Assembly: GCF_900188445.1 (NCBI RefSeq)
Contig: NZ_FZOR01000024.1
Coordinates: forward strand, 62,001 to 126,000
Direction of reading: 5' to 3'
Length of the DNA: 64,000 bases
DNA from: Actinomadura meyerae
Lineage (GTDB): Bacteria; Actinomycetota; Actinomycetes; Streptosporangiales; Streptosporangiaceae
Shown here: positions 7,616-14,865 of the stretch, piece by piece
How the letters are laid out: every line of letters begins with the position of its first letter
Position numbering within the stretch: the stretch's first letter is position 1
Translations under genes and position numbers: made by a program
Notes under the pieces: model-generated
What the model was told of the DNA's origin: nothing
Databases searched by the model: none
Seen by the model: only the letters and a program-made list of their open reading frames with translations

Positions 7616-8761
7616 ATGAGCGCTGCCAACCGGGCACAGGTCATCACACGGTGGGGGGCCATCGCCTTCATGGCGGCCGCGGTCCTGACCGCCACCGCCG
7701 GTGGCTTCGCCCAGTCCTATGCCGGGCTCTACCACTGGGCCCTGGAACACGGCCTGCGGGGCTGGAAGGCCGAATCGTTCCCCCTGCTGGTCGACCTGTT
7801 CATCATCGTCGGGGAGCTCGGGCTCTTCCTGCTGGCCATCGACGCCTTCGTGATAAAGCGCCGCGCCATCATGAGCTGGCTCGACTTCTGCCTGCCGCTC
7901 ACCATCGCCCTCGCCGGCTGGACGGCCAGCCTCATCTTCAACGTGGGCCACGTCGGCAACAAGACATTCTCCTACCAGGCGACGGCCGCCGTCCCGCCCA
8001 TCGTGTCGATGCTCGGCCTGTTCGTCCTCCTGCGGACGCTGCACCGGTACGTGTCGCAGAAGCTGGAGGAAGAGGAGACCACGAAGCCGGAGCCGCAGCC
8101 GCGCGCCATCGCCGGCCCCGTCACGCTGAACCAGATCACGCTGATGCCGCTGCGGACCACCGGCCCGTTCGCGCAGATCCAGGTGCCGGGCCACTCCGGA
8201 AAGGCACTGGAGTCCGGCTCGTCCGCCGAACCGGCGGCCGAGGCCCGGCCCGCGCGGGCCGCGGCCGAGCAGGCCGGATCCGCGCCGGCCCCCAAGGCGG
8301 CGCAGAGCCCGCCCGCCGCCGCTGCCCCCGCACCGGCGCCCGCGCCGGTCGCCGAGACTCCGGCCCCCTCCGCCGAGCCGGAGCCGGAACTGGCCGTCGT
8401 CAGCGCCGCGGCCGCGTCCGGAAGCCCCAACGGGCGCAGCTCCTACGGCGCGGCGACCGAGGCGCCCGCGACGCACGCGGCGCCCTCCCCCGAGAACCTG
8501 CGCTCGCTCGTCATCGACATCCTCGAACGGCGGCACGGCGACGTCGCCGCGACGCTCGCCGAGGTCAGGGCCGAGGGCTACGTCTGCGACGAGGCCGAGA
8601 TCCAGCGGATCAGCGACAACCACTGGTTCCCGTACGCGGTGTACCGGCTGCTCGCCAAGCACCACGGCGACGGCGAGCTCGTCGCCCAGGAGCTGACCGC
8701 GCAGGGGATCGTCTACGACCAGGCCACGCTGGACGCACTCGTCCAGTCCTGGCGCGTCTGA
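7616..8761 (+). CDS. DUF2637 (SpdB-like) membrane protein with C-terminal repeat modules
   Basis: A 381-residue protein. Residues 13-33, 57-78, 90-110 and 124-144 form four transmembrane helices with the DUF2637 character known from Streptomyces Spd plasmid-spread proteins. Residues 150-290 are a long Ala/Pro-rich linker. The C-terminus holds two related modules of about 40 residues (294-335 and 339-379), each with a LL/VI-x-HHGD or RRHGD segment followed by an AExxAEGxxxDxAxI helix pair. The start ATG has GGGAG ten bases upstream. DUF2637 genes often mark integrative elements, but no integrase, Tra or Rep gene is nearby, so this may be a chromosomal family member. Confidence 0.8.
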   Translation: MSAANRAQVITRWGAIAFMAAAVLTATAGGFAQSYAGLYHWALEHGLRGWKAESFPLLVDLFIIVGELGLFLLAIDAFVIKRRAIMSWLDFCLPLTIALAGWTASLIFNVGHVGNKTFSYQATAAVPPIVSMLGLFVLLRTLHRYVSQKLEEEETTKPEPQPRAIAGPVTLNQITLMPLRTTGPFAQIQVPGHSGKALESGSSAEPAAEARPARAAAEQAGSAPAPKAAQSPPAAAAPAPAPAPVAETPAPSAEPEPELAVVSAAAASGSPNGRSSYGAATEAPATHAAPSPENLRSLVIDILERRHGDVAATLAEVRAEGYVCDEAEIQRISDNHWFPYAVYRLLAKHHGDGELVAQELTAQGIVYDQATLDALVQSWRV

Positions 8762-8902
8762 CCCGCCCCGCCCCGGGCCCCCTCGGGCACCGCCGTTCCG
8801 GACCGGCCGCCCCGCTGATTGCGGGCGGCCGGTCGCGGCGTATCCGGGCGATCACGCTCCGTCCGTGCGACGCTGGGGAGACCTGCGACGCCGGGAGAGC
8901 CG

Positions 8903-9901
8903 ATGAAGCCGATCTGGACGCAGCTCGCCGCCGTGGCGCTCGCCGCCGCGCTCGGCGGCGCCGTCACCGGATACCTGATCGCCCCCTCGCCGGGCGATGC
9001 CGCCGCCCGTCCGGCCGCCGGCACGGCCACGCCCCCGCCGGGCGCCACGCTGCACCTCGCGCTCAACATGCCGGCCGGCGACCGCGCCAAGGCGGCGGCC
9101 CTCGGCTACACCCTGTTCGACGTCGACCCCGACGAGGACGACATCGCCTCGCTGCCCCCGGGCGGCCGGGCCCTGCTGTGGGTCGGGAACACCACCTGCG
9201 GCGGCTTCCAGCAAGAGAGCGCGTCCGCGTTCACCAGGACGGTGAAGCGGTTCGCGGGCAACGAGCGGGTTTACGGGTGGTACCTGTCCGACGAGCCGAA
9301 CCCGGACGAGTGCCCCGACATCGCCGGCAAGATCCGGCAGCGCGCCGACATCGTCCACCGGTACGCGCCCGGCCAGCGGGCGTTCGCGTCGCTGACCGAC
9401 TGGCCGATGCGCCCGCTCAAACCGTCCGAGACCCACCTCGACCTCATCGGCCTCGACCCGTACCCCTGCCGCACGGACCGCGCGCGCTGCGACCTCCGCG
9501 CGATCGACGCCATGGTCGCGCAGGCCGCCCGCGCCGGGTTCCCCCGCCGCATGATCGTCCCGGTGTTCCAGACGTTCGGGCAGTCCTGCAATGACGGGGA
9601 GCGGAACTGGCGGATGCCGAGCGAGCGGCAGCTCCGGTCCATCCTCGGCCGGTGGGAGCGGCTCGTCCCCCGGCCCGCGTTCGACATCAGCTACTCGTGG
9701 GGCCGCCAGGACGCCTGGGCGTGCCCGGCGCTGTCGGACGCCAACGGCCGCCGCGGGCTCCCCGACCTGCAGGCCGTCATGAAGGCCCACAACGGACGCC
9801 GGACCGGCCCGGGCCTGCCCTCCCGCCGCCCGGAGAGGTCACCGGCGCCGACGGTATCCGAGACACCGCCGGCGCCGTGCCGTACCACCCCGGCTCGCTA
9901 G
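8903..9901 (+). CDS. Secreted hypothetical protein, GH-like barrel
   Basis: A 332-residue protein starting at ATG after GGGAGAG. An N-terminal hydrophobic segment (IWTQLAAVALAAALGGAVTGYLI) acts as a signal peptide or anchor. The mature part has the order of strands of a glycoside-hydrolase-like TIM barrel: VYGWYLSDEPNP supplies an acidic pair on a strand end, and LDLIGLDPYPC, MIVPVFQTFG and FDISYSWGRQDAW look like later strands. Related proteins are annotated as hypothetical or as calcium-binding in actinomycetes. Four or more cysteines fit an extracytoplasmic protein. A sugar substrate is only a guess. Confidence 0.65.
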   Translation: MKPIWTQLAAVALAAALGGAVTGYLIAPSPGDAAARPAAGTATPPPGATLHLALNMPAGDRAKAAALGYTLFDVDPDEDDIASLPPGGRALLWVGNTTCGGFQQESASAFTRTVKRFAGNERVYGWYLSDEPNPDECPDIAGKIRQRADIVHRYAPGQRAFASLTDWPMRPLKPSETHLDLIGLDPYPCRTDRARCDLRAIDAMVAQAARAGFPRRMIVPVFQTFGQSCNDGERNWRMPSERQLRSILGRWERLVPRPAFDISYSWGRQDAWACPALSDANGRRGLPDLQAVMKAHNGRRTGPGLPSRRPERSPAPTVSETPPAPCRTTPAR

Positions 9902-9950
9902 AGACTACGCCGCATTGAGGTCCCGCACTGCCAGATTCCGCATCTTGTTG

Positions 9951-9972
9951 GACATCGTGTCTACATCATGTC
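9951..9972. promoter_or_regulatory. 22-bp interrupted inverted repeat in a convergent spacer
   Basis: GACAT..TGT..ACA..ATGTC: outer arms GACAT (9951-9955) and ATGTC (9968-9972) and inner arms TGT/ACA are exact complements around a CT centre. It has the size and symmetry of a TetR-type operator but lies between two genes that end here, where no promoter is expected. Confidence 0.3.
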
Positions 9973-10003
9973 GTGCCGGATACCGTGCCGGGCCGGACAC
10001 CGC

Positions 10004-10071
10004 GCCGCGCTCGCCGTCGTGCCGCGCTCGCCGTCGTGCCGCGCTCGCCGTCGTGCCGCGTTGGACGTCGT
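10004..10071. repeat. 17-bp tandem repeat, four copies
   Basis: The unit GCCGCGCTCGCCGTCGT occurs three times perfectly (10004-10020, 10021-10037, 10038-10054) and once with three changes (10055-10071). It lies in the 297-bp spacer between the convergent secreted-protein and transporter genes, which otherwise shows no gene. Confidence 0.85.
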
Positions 10072-10198
10072 GCCGGGTGTCGCGTTGCCGGGCCTGGGCG
10101 GGGCCGGTGCGCAGGCGGGCGTGCAGACCGCCGTCCACCCGCGATCCGCCGCATCCGCTTCCACGGCCCGGCGCCGAGCGTGGGCCGCTCGATCCGGA

Positions 10199-11908
10199 CT
10201 AGGCGGCGTCCCGCCCCGCCCTTTGCAGAGCGGGCTCGCCCGGGACGTCCTCGTGCACGTACCGGCGCCCGCGCAGCAGCGACACCAGCGCCGCGACCAG
10301 CGACATCGCGATCGCCAGGCTGAACACGATGACGAGCCCGCGGTGGAAGGGCTCGGAGATCAGGTGCGGGAAGTACGACCGTCCGGTCAGGGTGGCAACG
10401 TCGTCCGGCGCCAAGCCGCCGAGAACGTGGAACGGCGCGAGCAGGTTCTCGATCGGGTTGTAGCCGAGGAACGCGGCGAACAGCGTGCCGACCGGCGGCA
10501 GCTCGCCGACCTGCGCCGCGGGCCCGGCCGGGACGCCGTGCTCCGTCAGCCCGTACGTCAGCGTCCTCGGCAGCGTGTCCGACAGCCCCGCGATCATCAG
10601 CGAGAAGAACACGCCGATCGACAGGACCATGCCGGCGTTCATGAACGTGGCGCGCATGCCGGAGGCGACCCCGCGCTGGTCCGCCGGGACCGAGTTCATG
10701 ATCGCCGTGGTGTTGGGCGCCGCGAACAGCCCGGAGCCGACCCCGTTCAGGAAGATCAGCAGCGCGAACGTGGGGTACCCGAAGTCGGTCGGGATCAGCA
10801 GCAGCCCGGCGAACGCCGCCGCCGACAGCACCAGCCCGCCGGAGGCGAAGGCGCGCGCCCCATGCCGGTCGGACAGGTGCCCGGAGATCGGCCCGGCCAC
10901 CAGGAATCCGGCGGTGAGCGGCAGCAGGTAGATGCCCGCCCACAGCGGCGTGTCCTCGTAGTCGAAGCCGTGCAGCGGCAGCCAGATGCCCTGCAGCCAG
11001 ATGATCAGCATGAACTGCATGCCGCCGCGGGAGATCGCGGCGAGCAGCCCGGCCGCGTTCCCGGCCGTGAACGCGCGGATGCGGAACAGCCCGAGCTGGA
11101 ACATCGGCTGCTCGACCCTGGTCTCGATCCAGCAGAACAGCGCGAGCACGGCGATGCCGCCGGCGATCCCGCCGATCACCCACGGGTTCGTCCAGCCCAT
11201 GTCGTGCCCGCCGTAGGGCTGGATGCCGTAGGTGATCGCGGCGAGCAGCCCGGTCAGCCCGACCGCGAACGTGGCGTTGCCGAGCCAGTCGATCTTCGCG
11301 GAGACCGCCTTCGTCGCGGTCTCGACCAGGCTGCGGTAGGCCCAGACCGTCCCGATGATCCCGATCGGCGCGGACGCGAAGAACACCAGCCGCCAGTTGA
11401 TCTCGCTGAGCAGCCCGCCCGCCACGAGCCCGATGAACGTCCCGGCGATCCCGGCGACCTGGTTGACGCCCATCGCCATCCCGCGCCGGTGCGCGGGGAA
11501 CGCGTCGGTGAGGATCGCCGCCGAGTTCGCCATCAGCATGGCGCCGCCGATCCCCTGGAACACCCGCCAGCCGATGAGCCAGAGCGCCCCGGCGCCCCCG
11601 TGCAGCGGATCGAGCGCCAGCACCAGCGTCCCGACCGTGAACACCGCGAACCCGGCGTTGTACATCCGCACGCGCCCGAACATGTCGCCGAGCCGGCCGA
11701 GCGTGACCACCAGCACCGCCGAGACGAGCATGTAGCCCATCAGGATCCACAGCAGGTAGCTGACGTTCCCCGGCTCCAGCGGGTTCAGCCGGATGCCCCG
11801 GAAGATCGCCGGCAGCGAAATGATCACGATGGACGAGTTGACCGTGGCCAGCAGCATGCCGAGCGTCGTGTTGCTCAGCGCGATCCACGGATAGTGCTTG
11901 GACGGCAC
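10199..11908 (-). CDS. DHA2-type MFS drug/proton antiporter
   Basis: A 569-residue, 14-helix transporter of the major facilitator superfamily. The N-terminus WIALSNTTLGMLLATVNSSIVIISLPAIF is the DHA2/EmrB-type motif, the loop GRLGDMFGRVRMYNAG is MFS motif A, and WRVFQGIGGAMLMANS is the motif-C-like helix. Such pumps export toxic compounds or antibiotics. I use GTG at 11908; a 90-base longer reading from ATG 11998 would translate an AT-rich promoter-like stretch, which is unlikely. A GGGGG site precedes the GTG. No regulator gene is adjacent. The substrate is unknown. Confidence 0.88.
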   Translation of the reverse strand: MPSKHYPWIALSNTTLGMLLATVNSSIVIISLPAIFRGIRLNPLEPGNVSYLLWILMGYMLVSAVLVVTLGRLGDMFGRVRMYNAGFAVFTVGTLVLALDPLHGGAGALWLIGWRVFQGIGGAMLMANSAAILTDAFPAHRRGMAMGVNQVAGIAGTFIGLVAGGLLSEINWRLVFFASAPIGIIGTVWAYRSLVETATKAVSAKIDWLGNATFAVGLTGLLAAITYGIQPYGGHDMGWTNPWVIGGIAGGIAVLALFCWIETRVEQPMFQLGLFRIRAFTAGNAAGLLAAISRGGMQFMLIIWLQGIWLPLHGFDYEDTPLWAGIYLLPLTAGFLVAGPISGHLSDRHGARAFASGGLVLSAAAFAGLLLIPTDFGYPTFALLIFLNGVGSGLFAAPNTTAIMNSVPADQRGVASGMRATFMNAGMVLSIGVFFSLMIAGLSDTLPRTLTYGLTEHGVPAGPAAQVGELPPVGTLFAAFLGYNPIENLLAPFHVLGGLAPDDVATLTGRSYFPHLISEPFHRGLVIVFSLAIAMSLVAALVSLLRGRRYVHEDVPGEPALQRAGRDAA

Positions 11909-11936
11909 GCCGACCCCCGTCAGGTGGCTTCCCAGG

Positions 11937-11955
11937 TAGTTTCCGTGGCTAACTA
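11937..11955 (-). promoter_or_regulatory. Inverted repeat in front of the DHA2 gene
   Basis: TAGTT (11937-11941) and AACTA (11951-11955) are exact complements with nine bases between, in the only AT-rich patch upstream of the transporter start at 11908. The position and TTAGTTAG-like sequence suit a repressor operator. The protein that would bind it is not in the neighbourhood. Confidence 0.35.
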
Positions 11956-12160
11956 ACCATACGTCCGCATTCCTCGCCAGTCCGAAAAGGAGTCGCATCC
12001 ATCACCATCGCGCCCGTACGTTCTCCCCCATGACGGGACGAATCGATGGCCGAGGCGGTCCCCGAGAGCCATGGGCAACCTCTGACGAACCGGAACAGCC
12101 CGGCCGCACGCGCAGCACGATGATCCGGACATCCGCACCAAGCCGTCTACGGTAGGGCGA

Positions 12161-13438
12161 ATGAGCCTGGAGATCGACGAGGTCGAGGCATGGTTAAGGG
12201 AACGGCTGCCGAGCCTGGCCGAGGAGCACGGGGTACCGGGTGTCGCGGTCGCCGTCGACGCCGGAGGACGGCTGGTCGAGGCGGCGGCGGGGGTACTGAG
12301 CACGGCGACGGGAGTGGAGGCGACGGTCGACTCGGTGTTCCAGATCGGGTCGATCACGAAGACGCTGACGGCGACGCTGGTGATGGGCCTCGTCGCCGAG
12401 GGACTGGTGGAGCTCGACGCGCCGGTGGACAGGTACCTTCCCGGTTTCCGGAGGGCGACCGTCCGGCAGCTGCTGTGCCACACGGCCGGTTTCGAGGGTG
12501 ACGTGTTCACCGACACGGGCAAGGGAGACGACTGCCTGGAAAGGTACATCGAGCTCCTGGCGGACGTACCTCGGCTCTTCGAGCCCGGGGAGATGTTCTC
12601 CTACTGCAACGCGGGCTACAACGTGCTCGGGCGGATCGTCGAGGTCGTGCGGGGCATGCCGTTCGACCGCTGCATGCGGGACCACCTGTTCACACCCCTG
12701 GGCATGACGCACGCGGCGACCGATCCGTACGAGGCGATCCTCCATCGCGCGGCGGTGGGTCATGAGAAGGGACGGCCCTCCCCGGTCTGGGCATTGGCGC
12801 GCTCGAACGCACCCGCCGGGGCGATGCTCGCCATGACCCCGCGGGACCAGCTGGCCTTCGCCCGCATGCATCTCGCCGACGAGGGACTCGCGGCCATGCG
12901 GGAGCCGCAGGTCGCACTGCCGGACATCGGCTGGGGGACGGCCTGGGGCCTGGGCTGGACGCTGCACGACCTGCCCGGCGGCCCGGTGTTCGGCCACGAC
13001 GGCAACACCATCGGGCAGTCCGCCGCCCTGCGGATCGACCCAGGCCGCGATGTGTGCGTAGCGGTCTTCACGAACGGCGGCGACCGCAAGCCGCTGATCA
13101 AGGAGATCCTGGGGAAGGCCATCGAGTCGCCCGCCGAGCCTGTCCCGGATCCCACGGCCCGCCTGGACGCCGGCCGCTGCGCGGGCGTCTACGTGTCGAG
13201 CACGAGCGAGACCACGGTGAGCGCTGACGGGCAGGGGCGGCTGTGGCTCGAGAAGGTCCCCGCCGGCCTGGCGGTTGAGCTCGGCGACGAACCGTTCCGG
13301 ACGGAGTTGCTCGGCTGGCGCGGCGACTCCCTGCTGCCCGCGGAGCCAGGCCACGGCCCCGTAGCGTTTCTCGGGGACGACGGCGAGGGCCGTGCGCGTT
13401 ACCTGCACACGGGCCGCGCCGACGTCCGCGCGTCCTGA
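12161..13438 (+). CDS. Serine hydrolase, class C beta-lactamase/DD-peptidase fold
   Basis: A 425-residue penicillin-binding-protein-like hydrolase. The catalytic SxxK motif is S64-I-T-K67, the second motif is YCN inside FSYCNAGYNVLGRI, and the third KTG-like triad is replaced by HDGNT near residue 285, as in many class C/esterase relatives. There is no signal peptide, so it is probably a cytosolic or non-classical esterase or D-aminopeptidase rather than a beta-lactamase. A C-terminal domain of about 110 residues (from about 315) resembles the DUF3471/lipocalin-like add-on seen in this family. It stands alone, with the TolB-like gene convergent to it. Confidence 0.85.
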   Translation: MSLEIDEVEAWLRERLPSLAEEHGVPGVAVAVDAGGRLVEAAAGVLSTATGVEATVDSVFQIGSITKTLTATLVMGLVAEGLVELDAPVDRYLPGFRRATVRQLLCHTAGFEGDVFTDTGKGDDCLERYIELLADVPRLFEPGEMFSYCNAGYNVLGRIVEVVRGMPFDRCMRDHLFTPLGMTHAATDPYEAILHRAAVGHEKGRPSPVWALARSNAPAGAMLAMTPRDQLAFARMHLADEGLAAMREPQVALPDIGWGTAWGLGWTLHDLPGGPVFGHDGNTIGQSAALRIDPGRDVCVAVFTNGGDRKPLIKEILGKAIESPAEPVPDPTARLDAGRCAGVYVSSTSETTVSADGQGRLWLEKVPAGLAVELGDEPFRTELLGWRGDSLLPAEPGHGPVAFLGDDGEGRARYLHTGRADVRAS

Positions 13439-13565
13439 CCAGCGGTCAGTCCGCCACGGCCACACACCGCCCCACCGCCTCGGCGTCAGGGCCCGGGAGT
13501 TTGCCTGCGGCTCTTGCGGGGTGCGCGGCGGGTGTGGTCGCGGACGACCACTGCCGCAACTCGTC

Positions 13566-14729
13566 CTAGTGGACGTAGCCGCTTCCGCACCCCTCGGTTC
13601 TGGGCGGGTGTGCGGAGAAACCGCCTTCGACCACCCTGCCGAACGAGTCGAGACCGTTCAGGCAGGCATATCGAGGCTCAGTGAAGCCGAAGACGATGCC
13701 CGTTGCGACATTCGGCTTTCGCGGCCTGCTGCTGGTGACGCGTATGGGCTTCCCCTCGGAGAAGGAGAAGATGACCGTGCTCGGCGGCTGTTCCCTTTCC
13801 ATCGCACCGAAGCCGGACCGGCCGTCCGGCTTCATCACCACGGACATGACCGTCCCTGAATCGGCGGACTGGCGGAACAGGAGGCGGCCCTTGCGAAGGT
13901 CCGTGCCCGGCGCTTCGGTGTCGAGCGCGTGGACGGCGACGGCCTGAACCTTGCTCCCGACGGGTCCGACCGGCTGGGCCGGGCGCGCCGGATACGGCGG
14001 CTCCCCTGGCGGGACGTCCTCCCCGGGCAGGGAGCCGATGAGGATGTCGCTCACGGCGTAGCCGAGCGTGCGGCCGTCACGAGCCCAGACGATCTCACCG
14101 ATGACCGATGGGGTGGTCGTCGTCCAGGTACGGCGATGGCCGGAGTCGATGTCCAGCACGGTCACGTTGGCGCGCGGCTCTGGAGGGCGCTCGCCTTCGG
14201 GCGTGCATGGAGCGGTCGTGTAGGCGAGACGATCACCGTCCGGGCTCAGCGCCAGACCGGCGACGAGGGCAGGGACCGTGACCTGGCGGAACGGCTCGAT
14301 TCCTTGCACCCTGCCGTCCGTGCTCACCTTCCCCCGGTAGAACCGCGATTCACACGTTTCCTTCCGGGTGGCGGCGACGACGAACGTGCTCCTGGGACCG
14401 GGGAGGATCATCTGCGCCTCACCGGCGGACGGAGGCCGCTCGACCGAGTCCACCTGCCATGATCGTCCGTCGAGCCGGACCTCGCGCACGACGAACCACG
14501 GCTTGGGGCCCTCGTCCGGCAGGCCATCCGCCATCGGTTGCACGGTGAGCAGGAAGCGCGGGTACCGGTCGGCCCCGTACGGTGCGGACGAGTCAGGGTC
14601 GTCGGCCAGGACCTGCACGGCGGCGATGGACGTCACGACCGCCAACGCCATGGCGGTCGGTGCGGCCCAGCGCCGCACCCGCCATGAGAGCGGCTCGCGT
14701 TCCGGCGAATGATTCCCATCGTCCTCCAT
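13566..14729 (-). CDS. Membrane-anchored TolB/WD40-like beta-propeller protein
   Basis: About 387 residues from the ATG at 14729; a GTG at 14789 would add 20 residues of uncertain value. A single hydrophobic anchor (WAAPTAMALAVVTSIAAVQVLA) follows a short cytoplasmic arginine-rich tail. The remainder has repeated blade-like motifs (LALSPDGDRLAYTT, IVWARDGRTLGYAVS) characteristic of TolB-type propellers. In actinomycetes such proteins usually follow an ECF sigma factor gene; none is present here, the upstream gene being hypF. The role is probably extracytoplasmic binding. The blades are visible, the ligand is not. Confidence 0.65.
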   Translation of the reverse strand: MEDDGNHSPEREPLSWRVRRWAAPTAMALAVVTSIAAVQVLADDPDSSAPYGADRYPRFLLTVQPMADGLPDEGPKPWFVVREVRLDGRSWQVDSVERPPSAGEAQMILPGPRSTFVVAATRKETCESRFYRGKVSTDGRVQGIEPFRQVTVPALVAGLALSPDGDRLAYTTAPCTPEGERPPEPRANVTVLDIDSGHRRTWTTTTPSVIGEIVWARDGRTLGYAVSDILIGSLPGEDVPPGEPPYPARPAQPVGPVGSKVQAVAVHALDTEAPGTDLRKGRLLFRQSADSGTVMSVVMKPDGRSGFGAMEREQPPSTVIFSFSEGKPIRVTSSRPRKPNVATGIVFGFTEPRYACLNGLDSFGRVVEGGFSAHPPRTEGCGSGYVH

Positions 14730-14865
14730 GAGATGATCATGGCGTTCGTCCGTGCCGCCCCGCAGCCCTTCGCGGAAACGGCTCCTCACGCGGACTTACG
14801 CCATGCTTGCAACGAATTCTCGGTGAAAGACGCCGCACGCCACGTCAACGGAGTCAGAGAGCAGA

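Noticed and set aside
7616-8761. An integrated plasmid or prophage suggested by DUF2637
   Set aside because: No integrase, Rep, Tra or attachment-site repeats are visible around it.
11909-11998. An N-terminal extension of the DHA2 transporter from ATG 11998
   Set aside because: The added stretch is AT-rich and promoter-like, and the family normally begins close to the WIALSNTT motif.
12161-13438. A beta-lactamase resistance gene
   Set aside because: No signal peptide and a HDG motif instead of KTG; more like an esterase or peptidase of the same fold.
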